In this document: one piece after another, positions 25,490 to 33,738 of the stretch | Position numbering within the stretch: position 1 is the stretch's first letter | How the letters are laid out: every line of letters begins with the position of its first letter | Assembly (NCBI GenBank): GCA_003243455.1 | Contig: QFQS01000003.1 | Location: 310,001 to 374,000, forward strand | Direction: 5' to 3' | Length of the DNA: 64,000 bases | Origin: Cereibacter sphaeroides | GTDB taxonomy: Bacteria > Pseudomonadota > Alphaproteobacteria > Rhodobacterales > Rhodobacteraceae | Notes under the pieces: model-generated | Told to the model about the DNA's origin: nothing | The model's database searches: none | The model's input: the letters and a program-made list of their open reading frames with translations, nothing else | Translations under genes and position numbers: made by a program

Positions 25490-28400
25490 TCAGACATCCA
25501 GTTCGATCAGCAAATCCTTCGCGTCGATCTGGGTGCCGGGCGTCACATGCACCGCCTTCACCGTGGCGGCGCGGTCGGCGTGAAGGCCTGTTTCCATCTT
25601 CATAGCCTCGATGGTCAGAAGCAGGTCGCCCGCCTTGACCTTCTGTCCGACACTGACGGCGACCGAGGCGACCGAGCCGGGCATCGGCGCGCCGATATGG
25701 GCAGAGTTGCCCTCGGCGGCCTTGGGGCGTGCGGCGGTCTTGGCCTTGATCGCGCGGTTCGGCACGCGGATGACCCGGGGCTGACCGTTCAGTTCGAAGA
25801 ACACCCGCACCTCGCCGTCGTCGCCGACCTCGCCCACGGTCTGCAGGCGGATTTCCAGCGTCTTGCCGGCGTCGAGTTCTGCGGTGATCTCCTCCCCCGG
25901 CTCCATGCCATAGAAGAAGGTCTTGGTCGGCAGGACACGGACCGGGCCATAAGTGCGGTGGCGGGCGCGGTAGTCGGTGAAGACCTTGGGATACATGAGG
26001 TATCCGTTCAGATCCTCATCATCGATGATCTCGTCCTTGTCCTCCGGGTCGCCGTTGCCCGCGCCAATGCCGAGTTCCTTCGCCAGCTTCTTGCGGACGG
26101 CCTTGATGTCCACCGGGGTGGCATGGGCGCCGGGGCGGTCGGTGAGAGGCTTTTCACCCTTCAGCACCTTGGCCTGAATGCCCTTGGGCCAGCCGCCATG
26201 GGGTTGGCCGAGGTTGCCCTTCATCATGTCCACGACCGAGTCGGGGAAGGCGACGTCGACGCCCGGATCCTCGACCTGTTTGCGGCTCAGCCCCTGCGAG
26301 ACCATCATCAGGGCCATGTCGCCCACGACCTTGGACGAGGGCGTTACCTTGACGATGTCGCCGAACATCTGGTTGGCGTCGGCATAGGCCTGGGCCACCT
26401 CGTGCCAGCGCTCTTCCAGACCGAGGCTGCGGGCCTGGGCCTTGAGGTTGGTGAACTGGCCGCCGGGCATCTCGTGCAGATAGACCTCGGAAGCGGGCGA
26501 CTGCAGGCCCGACTCGAAGGCGGCATACTGGTTGCGGACCGCTTCCCAGTAGTTCGAGATTTCACGGATGGCCGACATATCCAGGCCGGTGTCGCGATCG
26601 GTATGCTTCAGCGCCTCGACGATGGATCCAAGGCAAGCCTGCGAGGTGCCGCCGGAGAAGGCGTCCATCGCCGCATCGACCGCATCCACGCCCGCATCGC
26701 AGGCGGCGATGATCGTGGCGGCGGCGGCCCCGCTGGTATCGTGGGTATGGAAGTGGACGGGCAGGCCCACCTCCTGCTTAAGCGTCTTGACCAACTGGCG
26801 GGCTGCGGCGGGTTTTAGCAGGCCCGCCATGTCCTTGAGGCCAAGGATGTGCGATCCGGCTGCCTTCAGCTCTTTCGCGCGGTCGACATAGTATTTGAGG
26901 TCATACTTCGACCGGCTCGGGTCAAGCATGTCGCCGGTGTAGCAAACGGTGCCTTCCAGAACCTTGTTCGTTTCAAGCACGGCATCCATGGCGACGCGCA
27001 TGTTTTCGACCCAGTTCAGGCTGTCAAACACGCGGAACACGTCGACGCCGGTCTTGGCGGCCTGAGCCACGAACCCCTGCACGACGTTGTCGGGATAGGT
27101 GGTGTAGCCGACGCCGTTCGCGCCGCGCAGCAGCATCTGCGTCATCAGGTTCGGCATGGCCGCGCGCAGATCGCGCAGGCGTTGCCACGGGCATTCCTGC
27201 AGGAAGCGATAGGCCACGTCAAAGGTGGCGCCGCCCCAGCATTCGACGCTGAAAAGCTGCGGCAGGTTGGCGGCATAGGCGGGCGCGACCTTGATCATGT
27301 CGATCGACCGCATCCGGGTGGCGAGCAGGCTTTGATGCCCGTCGCGCATCGTCGTGTCGGTGAGCAGCACCTTGTTCTGCGCTTTCAGCCAGTCGGCGAC
27401 CGCCTGCGGGCCCTTTTGTTCCAGCAGGTTGCGGGTACCCATCGCCGGTTCACCACGCAATGCGGGCGGTTTCGGCGTGCGCAGGTCGGCGGCGGGCAGG
27501 GGGCGGCCTGCCGTCTCTGGGTGACCATTCACGGTGATGTCGGCGATGTAGGTCAGGATGCGCGTCGCCCGGTCCTGCCGCTTGCGGAACTGGAACAGGT
27601 CGGGCGTCGTGTCGATGAACTTGGTCGTATAGGTGTTGTCGAGGAAGGTCGGGTGTTTTAGCAGGTTGATGACGAAGTCGATGTTCGTGCTGACACCCCG
27701 AATACGGAACTCGCGCAGCGCGCGGTCCATGCGGGCGATTGCCTTTTCCGGCGTCTGGGCGTGGGCCGTGACCTTGACCAGTAGTGAATCGTAGTAGCGC
27801 GTCACCACGCTGCCCGAATAGGCGGTGCCGCCGTCCAACCGGATCCCGTTGCCGGTCGCGCTGCGATAGGCTGTGATCCGACCGTAGTCGGGGATGAAGT
27901 TGTTCTGCGGGTCTTCGGTCGTTACCCGGCATTGCAGGGCATGACCGTTCAGCAGCACATCCTTTTGGCTGGCAACGCCCGTGGCCTCTGCCAGCGATTT
28001 GCCTTCTTCGATCAGGATCTGGGCCTGAACGATGTCGATGCCTGTCACCTCTTCGGTGACGGTATGTTCGACCTGGACGCGGGGGTTGACCTCGATGAAA
28101 TAGAATTTCCCGGAATCCATATCCATCAGGAATTCGACGGTGCCCGCGCATTCGTAGTTCACATGGGAACAGATGCGCTTTGCCATCTCGCAGACGTCTT
28201 CGCGCTGCGCCTGGGTCAGATAGGGGGCGGGGGCGCGTTCGACGACCTTCTGGTTGCGGCGCTGCACGGTGCAATCGCGTTCCCACAGGTGCCAGACGTT
28301 GCCCTGCTTGTCGCCGAGGATCTGAACCTCGACGTGGCGAGCGCGCAGGATCATCTTTTCAAGATAGCCCTCGCCATTGCCGAAGGCGGCTTCCGCCTCT

Positions 28401-28966
28401 CGCCGCCCTTCGCGGACCTTGTCGGCCAGTTCCTCGGGACCGTTGATCGGGCGCATGCCGCGACCGCCGCCGCCCCATGACGCTTTGAGCATCAGCGGAT
28501 AGCCGACCTCGGCGGCCTGTTTCTTTACCAACTCCATATCGTCGCCCAGCACTTCGGTTGCCGGGATGACCGGCACCCCCGCCTCCATCGCCACGCGGCG
28601 GGCGCTGGCCTTGTCGCCAAGGGCGCGCATGGTTTCCGCCTGCGGGCCGATGAAGACGATCCCGGCGGCATCGCAGGCATCGACGAAATCGGGGTTTTCG
28701 GACAGCAGGCCGTAGCCGGGATGGATGGCATCGGCGCCGCTGAGCTTTGCGACCTTGATGATCTCGGGGATCGACAGATAGGCGCCGACGGGGGAAAGCC
28801 CTTCGCCGATGCGATAGGCTTCGTCCGCCTTGAAGCGGTGCAGGCCCAGCTTGTCTTCTTCGGCATAGACCGCGACCGTTTTCTTGCCCATCTCGTTGGC
28901 GGCCCGCATGACGCGGATGGCGATCTCGCCCCGGTTGGCGACAAGGATCTTTTGGAATTCGGGCAT
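25490..28966 (-). CDS. pyc: Pyruvate carboxylase
   Basis: A 1158-residue single-chain enzyme. Domains in order: biotin carboxylase (about 1-460, starting KILVANRGEIAIRVMRA, with the ATP-grasp segment KASWGGGGRGMR and EVNPRVQVEHTVTEE), carboxyltransferase TIM barrel (about 530-830, with DTTMRDGHQSLLATR and HFHTHDTSG), the PYC allosteric/conserved domain, and a C-terminal biotinyl domain with biotin lysine in EAMKMET. It carboxylates pyruvate to oxaloacetate, an anaplerotic step. ATG 28966 matches homologues; the frame extends to 29065. Confidence 0.97.
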   Translation of the reverse strand: MPEFQKILVANRGEIAIRVMRAANEMGKKTVAVYAEEDKLGLHRFKADEAYRIGEGLSPVGAYLSIPEIIKVAKLSGADAIHPGYGLLSENPDFVDACDAAGIVFIGPQAETMRALGDKASARRVAMEAGVPVIPATEVLGDDMELVKKQAAEVGYPLMLKASWGGGGRGMRPINGPEELADKVREGRREAEAAFGNGEGYLEKMILRARHVEVQILGDKQGNVWHLWERDCTVQRRNQKVVERAPAPYLTQAQREDVCEMAKRICSHVNYECAGTVEFLMDMDSGKFYFIEVNPRVQVEHTVTEEVTGIDIVQAQILIEEGKSLAEATGVASQKDVLLNGHALQCRVTTEDPQNNFIPDYGRITAYRSATGNGIRLDGGTAYSGSVVTRYYDSLLVKVTAHAQTPEKAIARMDRALREFRIRGVSTNIDFVINLLKHPTFLDNTYTTKFIDTTPDLFQFRKRQDRATRILTYIADITVNGHPETAGRPLPAADLRTPKPPALRGEPAMGTRNLLEQKGPQAVADWLKAQNKVLLTDTTMRDGHQSLLATRMRSIDMIKVAPAYAANLPQLFSVECWGGATFDVAYRFLQECPWQRLRDLRAAMPNLMTQMLLRGANGVGYTTYPDNVVQGFVAQAAKTGVDVFRVFDSLNWVENMRVAMDAVLETNKVLEGTVCYTGDMLDPSRSKYDLKYYVDRAKELKAAGSHILGLKDMAGLLKPAAARQLVKTLKQEVGLPVHFHTHDTSGAAAATIIAACDAGVDAVDAAMDAFSGGTSQACLGSIVEALKHTDRDTGLDMSAIREISNYWEAVRNQYAAFESGLQSPASEVYLHEMPGGQFTNLKAQARSLGLEERWHEVAQAYADANQMFGDIVKVTPSSKVVGDMALMMVSQGLSRKQVEDPGVDVAFPDSVVDMMKGNLGQPHGGWPKGIQAKVLKGEKPLTDRPGAHATPVDIKAVRKKLAKELGIGAGNGDPEDKDEIIDDEDLNGYLMYPKVFTDYRARHRTYGPVRVLPTKTFFYGMEPGEEITAELDAGKTLEIRLQTVGEVGDDGEVRVFFELNGQPRVIRVPNRAIKAKTAARPKAAEGNSAHIGAPMPGSVASVAVSVGQKVKAGDLLLTIEAMKMETGLHADRAATVKAVHVTPGTQIDAKDLLIELDV

Positions 28967-29192
28967 GAAGCGGGTTCTCTCGCGTATCGGCTGACGACGC
29001 ATCACTCTAGGCTTGCTGCAATGCAGCGCAAGAGCGTGCAGTCTTGTTTGGGGAAGGATTTGCAAAGGAAAGCGGCAGATTGCGCCAGGGGTCGGGCTGT
29101 TAGCGCTATAATTTTAGGCGAATGCGCCGCGCGATGGGTGGCGGCGGGTTTCGCGGGAATCAACGGGCGGAATAAGGTGACAATTCGATTGA

Positions 29193-29207
29193 GAACATTT
29201 TACGAAC
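29193..29207 (+). promoter_or_regulatory. LexA (SOS) box upstream of the UvrD-type helicase
   Basis: GAAC (29193-29196), 7-base spacer ATTTTAC, GAAC (29204-29207) exactly matches the alphaproteobacterial LexA consensus GAAC-N7-GAAC. It is 41 bp upstream of the helicase ATG, a position suited to repression. Confidence 0.8.
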
Positions 29208-29247
29208 AAACCTTTAATTCACCGTTCAAGGCGTTATACTGAAGGTT

Positions 29248-31815
29248 ATGAACGGATTTGACGAAAGCGACGCCTTCGAGGCGGCGGTTCCCTTGTCGCA
29301 GCGGGCGATGGCCGCGCGACCTGCACCCTATCTGGATGACCTGAATCCTGCGCAGCGCGAGGCGGTCGAGGCGCTGGACGGGCCGGTGCTGATGCTGGCG
29401 GGGGCAGGGACGGGCAAGACCAAGGCGCTGACGGCGCGGATCGTGCACCTGTTGAATACAAGCCGAGCGCGACCGAACGAGATACTTGCGGTGACTTTCA
29501 CCAACAAGGCCGCGCGCGAGATGAAGGACCGCGTGGGCCGGATGCTTGGTCATGCGGCCGAGGGGATGCCCTGGATGGGCACCTTTCACTCGATCAGCGT
29601 GCGTATCCTGCGCCGTCACGCGGAACTGGTGGGGCTGAAGTCGAACTTCACGATTCTCGACAGCGACGACCAATTGCGGCTGCTGAAGCAATTGGTCTCG
29701 GCCGCCAACATTGACGAAAAACGCTGGCCCGCCAGAATGCTCGCCGGGCTGATCGACAGCTGGAAGAACCGGGCGCTGACGCCCGCCAAGGTGCCGTCCT
29801 CCGAGGCCAGCGCCTATAACCATCGCGGGACCGAGCTGTATGAGGCGTATCAGGATCGGCTCAAGACGCTGAACGCCACCGATTTCGGCGACCTGCTGCT
29901 GCATGTGCTGACGATCTTCCAGACCTACCCGGACGTGCTGGCGCAGTATCAGCGCTGGTTCCGCTATATTCTGGTCGATGAGTATCAGGATACCAACGTG
30001 GCCCAGTACCTATGGCTGCGACTGCTGGCGCAGGCGCATCGGAATATCTGCTGCGTGGGCGACGACGACCAGTCGATCTACGGCTGGCGCGGGGCCGAGG
30101 TGGGCAACATCCTTCGGTTCGAGAAGGATTTTCCGGGCGCCAAGGTGATCCGGCTGGAGCAGAACTATCGCTCGACCCCGCATATCCTGGCTGCCGCCTC
30201 TGGCGTGATCGCCACGAATGCGGGGCGGCTGGGCAAGACGCTGTGGACCGAAGAAACCGACGGCAATCAGGTACGACTGATCGGTCATTGGGATGGCGAG
30301 GAAGAAGCGCGGTGGATCGGAGATGAGATTCTCCAACTCGAGAATGGTACTCATCCACTTGCCCGAACTAGGCACAACCCGAGATCGAAAACCATACTGC
30401 AGGAGTTTGAACGTCTTGCGAAGAAGGGAGCCTTAGGCGGCATCGTTTCCGTCGGGCAATTGTTCGAGAAATTCCGCCAGCAAAACAGCCCGCTTCGAGA
30501 GTTTAAGACACGTAAGTTGATGTGGGAACTGTCAGAGCGTTTCAACCGAAACGAAGAACCAGACCCGGCTTTTTTTAAGTTCAGCTTTGAAGAAATGGCC
30601 ATCCTAGTTCGGGCCAGCCACCAGATGCGCGCCTTCGAGGACCGGTTTATGATGATCGGGCTGCCCTATCGGGTGATCGGGGGGCCGCGGTTCTATGAGC
30701 GGCTCGAGATCCGCGATGCGATGGCCTATTTCCGGCTGGCGGTCTCACCCGATGACGATCTGGCGTTCGAGCGGGTGGTGAACACGCCGAAGCGTGGGCT
30801 TGGTGACAAGGCGCAGCAGACGATCCAGCGGATGGCGCGGGATAACGGGCTGGGCCTGCACGAGGGCGCGCGGATGCTGCTGGCCGAGGGCGGCATTTCC
30901 GGCAAGGGCGCGGGGCAGTTGCGCGCCTTTGTCGAGGGGATCGACCGCTGGCACGCACTGACGCTGAAACCGGGGCAGAGCCATATCGAACTGGCCGAGA
31001 TGATCCTGGACGAGAGCGGCTATACTGGGATGTGGCAGGAGGACAAGACGCCCGAGGCGCCGGGCCGGCTGGAGAACCTCAAGGAACTGATCAAGGCGCT
31101 GGAGAATTTCGAGAACCTGCAGGGGTTCCTGGAACACGTCTCGCTGATCATGGACAATGAGACGGATGAGGCCGAGGAAAAGGTCTCGATCATGACCCTA
31201 CACGCGGCCAAGGGACTGGAGTTTCCCGCCGTGTTCCTGCCGGGGTGGGAGGACGGGCTGTTCCCGAGCCAGCGCAGCATGGACGAGAGCGGGCTGAAGG
31301 GGTTGGAGGAGGAGCGGCGGTTGGCCTATGTCGGCCTGACGCGGGCGGAGGAACTGGCCACGGTCTCCTTTGCGGCGAACCGGCGCATCCATGGGCAATG
31401 GCAGTCGGCGCTGCCGTCGCGCTTCATCGACGAATTGCCCGAGGGTCATGTCGAGGTGCTGACGCCGCCGGGGCTGTATGGCGGCGGGTTTGGCGCGGCC
31501 GGCATGGCCTCAACCATCGAGGCGAAGGCGGCGAGCGCGGATGTCTATAACTCGCCGGGCTGGAAGCGGATGCAGGAGCGGGCGACGAGCCGTCCCATGG
31601 CGCAGCCCCGCGAGGCGCGGGAGATGGTGATCGACGCGACGGCGGTGTCGTCGTTTGCGATGGGCGACCGGGCGTTCCATGACAAGTTCGGCTATGGCAC
31701 GATCGTGGGGATCGAAGGCGACAAGCTGGACATCGCCTTTGACAAGGCAGGCATCAAGAAGATCGTCGCGCGGTTTGTCAGGTCGGCGGCTGCGGCGGAT
31801 GATGTGCCGTTCTGA
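29248..31815 (+). CDS. uvrD: UvrD/PcrA-type ATP-dependent DNA helicase
   Basis: An 855-residue SF1A helicase. Motifs: Walker A AGAGTGKT (residues 51-58), Ia VTFTNKAAREM, II LVDEYQDTN (242-250), III GDDDQSIYGWRGA, IV IRLEQNYRS, V VSIMTLHAAKGLEF and VI RRLAYVGLTRAEE. The tail ends in a Tudor-like SH3 segment (FGYGTIVGIEGDKLDIAF) that in PcrA/UvrD contacts RNA polymerase. It acts in excision and mismatch repair. Homologues in the family are usually about 70-80 residues shorter; residues 367-447 are an extra AT-richer segment (see findings). Preceded by a LexA box, so probably SOS-induced. Whether to call it uvrD or pcrA is a naming matter. Confidence 0.93.
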   Translation: MNGFDESDAFEAAVPLSQRAMAARPAPYLDDLNPAQREAVEALDGPVLMLAGAGTGKTKALTARIVHLLNTSRARPNEILAVTFTNKAAREMKDRVGRMLGHAAEGMPWMGTFHSISVRILRRHAELVGLKSNFTILDSDDQLRLLKQLVSAANIDEKRWPARMLAGLIDSWKNRALTPAKVPSSEASAYNHRGTELYEAYQDRLKTLNATDFGDLLLHVLTIFQTYPDVLAQYQRWFRYILVDEYQDTNVAQYLWLRLLAQAHRNICCVGDDDQSIYGWRGAEVGNILRFEKDFPGAKVIRLEQNYRSTPHILAAASGVIATNAGRLGKTLWTEETDGNQVRLIGHWDGEEEARWIGDEILQLENGTHPLARTRHNPRSKTILQEFERLAKKGALGGIVSVGQLFEKFRQQNSPLREFKTRKLMWELSERFNRNEEPDPAFFKFSFEEMAILVRASHQMRAFEDRFMMIGLPYRVIGGPRFYERLEIRDAMAYFRLAVSPDDDLAFERVVNTPKRGLGDKAQQTIQRMARDNGLGLHEGARMLLAEGGISGKGAGQLRAFVEGIDRWHALTLKPGQSHIELAEMILDESGYTGMWQEDKTPEAPGRLENLKELIKALENFENLQGFLEHVSLIMDNETDEAEEKVSIMTLHAAKGLEFPAVFLPGWEDGLFPSQRSMDESGLKGLEEERRLAYVGLTRAEELATVSFAANRRIHGQWQSALPSRFIDELPEGHVEVLTPPGLYGGGFGAAGMASTIEAKAASADVYNSPGWKRMQERATSRPMAQPREAREMVIDATAVSSFAMGDRAFHDKFGYGTIVGIEGDKLDIAFDKAGIKKIVARFVRSAAAADDVPF

Positions 31816-31828
31816 GGCGAAGCAGCGG

Positions 31829-31876
31829 GGGGCCAGCCCCCCGCACCCCCCGGGATATTTGAGAACGGAAGAAGGC
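31829..31876. terminator. C-rich intergenic element between uvrD and benE
   Basis: GGGGGGC-CA-GCCCCCC forms a hairpin right after the uvrD stop, followed by ACCCCCCGGGATATTTGAG and GGAAGAAGG. The genes converge here. It matches the pattern at 16951-17018 and 62784-62862. Confidence 0.55.
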
Positions 31877-31884
31877 TAGAGGGC

Positions 31885-33036
31885 TTATCTTGCCTTGAGG
31901 CGGACGCTGCCGTGTTCCAGCAATTGAATGATGATTCCGGTCAGCAGCCCCCAGAAGGCCGCGCCGATGCCGAAGAAGGTGACGCCGGAGGCGGTCACAA
32001 CCAGCGTGACAGCGGCGGCGAAGCGTTGGGAGGGGTGGGCGAAGGCGCCGGCCAGGGCCCCGGTCAGCGGGCCGAAAAGAGCCAGTGCGACGATTGCGGT
32101 CACGAGTTCTGCGGGCAGGGCGCCGATCAGCAGGATGACGAGCGGGCTGAACAGGCCAAGCGCCAGCCAGATAGCGCCATAGGCGAGGCTGACCTTCCAG
32201 CGCTGGCTGCGGTCGGGATGCACATCGTCGCCAAGGCAGATGGCGGCGGTGATCGCGGCCATGTTGACGGGATGCGCGCCGAACAAAGCGCTGATCGCGG
32301 ATAGACCGCCGGTGACAACCAGTGCCGGGCGCACGGGTGGCTCAAAGCCGGCGGCGCGAAGCGTGGCGAAGCCCGGAAGGTTTTGCGCGGCCATGGTGAC
32401 GAGATAGATCGGCAGGCCGAGGCCAAGCATCACGCTCAGGTTCCATTCTGGCGCGATGAACACAGCTGTGGGTAGGGCAAACGGCGCGTCCGGAAAGTGA
32501 CCGCCCGCCAGCCCAAGAAACAGCCCGAGGCCGAGTGCCGCGAGCACCGCGAAGGACGGGTTCCACAGCCGCACCATCGCAAAGACCAGCACGACGGGTA
32601 GCACGATGGCCGGCGATCCCTGCATCGCTGGCATCAGGCGAAGCACGAAGGGTAGCAGCACACCCGCCAGCATGCCCGCAGCAATTCCGTCGGGAATCAT
32701 CGCCACCAACTTGCCAAGCGGTTTGATCGCACCGGTCAGTGCGGTCAGCCCTCCGGCCACAAGAAATGCCGCGACTGCCTGGTTGATCGAGATGCCGGTC
32801 GATGCTGCGATCAGCGCAGCGCCGGGCGTGGACCAGGCCAGCACCACCGGCACCCGCGAATACCAGCCAAGGAAGGCGCTGCCCACGGCTTTGGCCAGAC
32901 AGACGGCCAGAACCCAGCTGGCGGTCTGCGCCGGACTGGCGCCCACAGCGGCGGCGGCCGCCAGCACCAGCGCGATGGTCGAGCCGAAACCAACCAGCGC
33001 CGCCACAAGGGCGGCCGAGACCAGCGACAAGCGCAT
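31885..33036 (-). CDS. benE: BenE family transporter (benzoate/proton symporter-like)
   Basis: A 383-residue inner-membrane protein with about 12 helices. The BenE pattern is seen in FGSTIALVLAAAAAVGASPAQ, WSTPGAALIA, TALTGAIKPLGKLVAMIPDGIAAGMLAGVLL and AHPVNMAAITAAICLGDD. BenE in Acinetobacter imports benzoate; most homologues are untested, and no aromatic degradation genes lie nearby, so the substrate is open. Start 33036 is followed by a short leader. It lies downstream of the small-RNA array terminator. Confidence 0.88.
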   Translation of the reverse strand: MRLSLVSAALVAALVGFGSTIALVLAAAAAVGASPAQTASWVLAVCLAKAVGSAFLGWYSRVPVVLAWSTPGAALIAASTGISINQAVAAFLVAGGLTALTGAIKPLGKLVAMIPDGIAAGMLAGVLLPFVLRLMPAMQGSPAIVLPVVLVFAMVRLWNPSFAVLAALGLGLFLGLAGGHFPDAPFALPTAVFIAPEWNLSVMLGLGLPIYLVTMAAQNLPGFATLRAAGFEPPVRPALVVTGGLSAISALFGAHPVNMAAITAAICLGDDVHPDRSQRWKVSLAYGAIWLALGLFSPLVILLIGALPAELVTAIVALALFGPLTGALAGAFAHPSQRFAAAVTLVVTASGVTFFGIGAAFWGLLTGIIIQLLEHGSVRLKAR

Positions 33037-33103
33037 GAAGTTTCTCCCCGTCTTTTGCGGCGACTATCCGCAGGCAGCGCGCCTTGCGCAATCACCCGAA
33101 AGC

Positions 33104-33141
33104 AAAAACGGCGGCGTTCCGGGGAAGAGGAACGCCGCCGT
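33104..33141 (-). terminator. Strong rho-independent terminator of the small-RNA array
   Basis: On the minus strand ACGGCGGCGTTCC (33141-33129) pairs perfectly with GGAACGCCGCCGT (33120-33108) around an 8-base loop, followed by TTTTT reaching 33104. It closes the DUF1127/small-RNA transcript and keeps it apart from benE. Confidence 0.92.
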
Positions 33142-33144
33142 CCG

Positions 33145-33206
33145 AGACGACCGGGCCAGGGAGGAGTAGGGCTCGGTGTTTCGTGCGAGGGCGGGAGGAG
33201 CCCCCT
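33145..33206 (-). ncRNA. Cuckoo-like RNA unit 6 (last, most degenerate)
   Basis: Two hairpins: GGGC/GCCC around TCCTCCC near 33190-33204, and ACCGAGCCC/GGCCCGGT around TACTCCTCCCT at 33151-33176 with one mismatch. Stems are shorter than in other units. The array terminator follows. Confidence 0.6.
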
Positions 33207-33211
33207 TATGT

Positions 33212-33292
33212 CAGCGACGACACCCAGGGAGGAGGTTGGGGTCGCCGCTCAGGAAACGCCCGGCCTTGAGGGAGGAGGAGAGGCCGGACGTA
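33212..33292 (-). ncRNA. Cuckoo-like RNA unit 5
   Basis: First hairpin near 33258-33288 with stem CCGGCCT/AGGCCGG and loop around TCCTCCTCCC; second near 33214-33250 with stem GCGGCGAC/GTCGTCGC (one G-T pair) and an ACCTCCTCCCT loop. Confidence 0.65.
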
Positions 33293-33328
33293 TGCGGTTT
33301 GGGCGGCGGGACAGGCCCGAAGCCCGGA

Positions 33329-33406
33329 AACTTGTGCGGCGACCCCAGGGAGGAGGAGGGGCCGCCGCGATTCCGACTGGCCCAGGGAGGAGGAGGGGCC
33401 ACCGAA
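33329..33406 (-). ncRNA. Cuckoo-like RNA unit 4
   Basis: First hairpin TGGCCC/GGGCCA at 33378-33402, second hairpin GCGGCGGCCC/GGGTCGCCGC at 33336-33370. Sequence is nearly identical to unit 2, about 213 bp away. Confidence 0.75.
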
Positions 33407-33436
33407 ACACCGTGTCGAAGCTTTTGCTTCGGAATG

Positions 33437-33516
33437 GATAGGCGGCGATCCCAGGGAGGAGGAGAGGGACCGCCGCAGGTCTGAGCTACTCCGGGAGGAG
33501 GTGGAGCCGCTCAAAC
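33437..33516 (-). ncRNA. Cuckoo-like RNA unit 3
   Basis: First hairpin GAGCGGCTCC/GGAGTAGCTC at 33487-33516 with loop ACCTCCTCCC; second hairpin GCGGCGGTCCC/GGGATCGCCGC (11 bp, one G-T) at 33443-33475. It corresponds to unit 1 at about 213 bp distance. A CGAAGC hairpin (33415-33433) follows it. Confidence 0.78.
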
Positions 33517-33544
33517 ATCGTGTCGAAGCTTGCGCTTCGGAAAC

Positions 33545-33622
33545 TTGTGCGGCGACCCCAGGGAGGAGGAGGGGGCCGCCGCGATTCCGATCGGCCCAGG
33601 GAGGAGGAGGGCCGCCGAAACA
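33545..33622 (-). ncRNA. Cuckoo-like RNA unit 2
   Basis: First hairpin GGCCC/GGGCC at 33592-33614, second GCGGCGGCCCC/GGGGTCGCCGC at 33549-33581 (11 bp, one G-T) with loop CTCCTCCTCCCT. A CGAAGC hairpin (33525-33540) follows it. Confidence 0.78.
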
Positions 33623-33649
33623 CCGGATCGAAGCTTTCGCTTCGGAAGA

Positions 33650-33730
33650 AAGGGCGGCGACACCAGGGAGGAGGAGAGGTGTCGCCGCTTTTGCTACGGA
33701 CGCGCCTGGGAGGAGGTAGGCACGCCCCGC
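33650..33730 (-). ncRNA. Cuckoo-like RNA unit 1 (next to the DUF1127 gene)
   Basis: First hairpin GGCGTGCCT/AGGCGCGTC (9 bp with two G-T pairs) and loop ACCTCCTCCC at about 33701-33728; second hairpin 33654-33688 with a perfect 11-bp stem and loop TCTCCTCCTCCCT. A CGAAGC hairpin (33628-33645) follows it. Confidence 0.8.
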
Positions 33731-33738
33731 AAAGAAAC

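Larger units (their letters stand above)
33145..33735 (-). ncRNA. Cuckoo/CcsR-like small-RNA array with twelve CTCCTCCC-loop hairpins
   Basis: Starting within 10 bp of the DUF1127 stop and on the same strand, twelve GC-rich stem-loops expose a CTCCTCCC motif (GGGAGGAG on the plus strand near 33159, 33192, 33225, 33268, 33346, 33382, 33451, 33492, 33558, 33596, 33664, 33708). Stems are up to 11 bp. This matches the Cuckoo RNA family: in Rhodobacter sphaeroides four CcsR RNAs with two such hairpins each are processed from a DUF1127 transcript under stress and alter C1 and central metabolism (recalled literature). The loops mirror the anti-Shine-Dalgarno sequence and could bind ribosome-binding sites. 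Here the array is larger, arranged as six two-hairpin units. Confidence 0.88.

Noticed and set aside
33145..33735. Possible CRISPR array from the spaced repeats
   Set aside because: Units are hairpins of variable spacing sharing only loop cores, without unique 30-40 bp spacers and without cas genes; the DUF1127 context fits small RNAs better.
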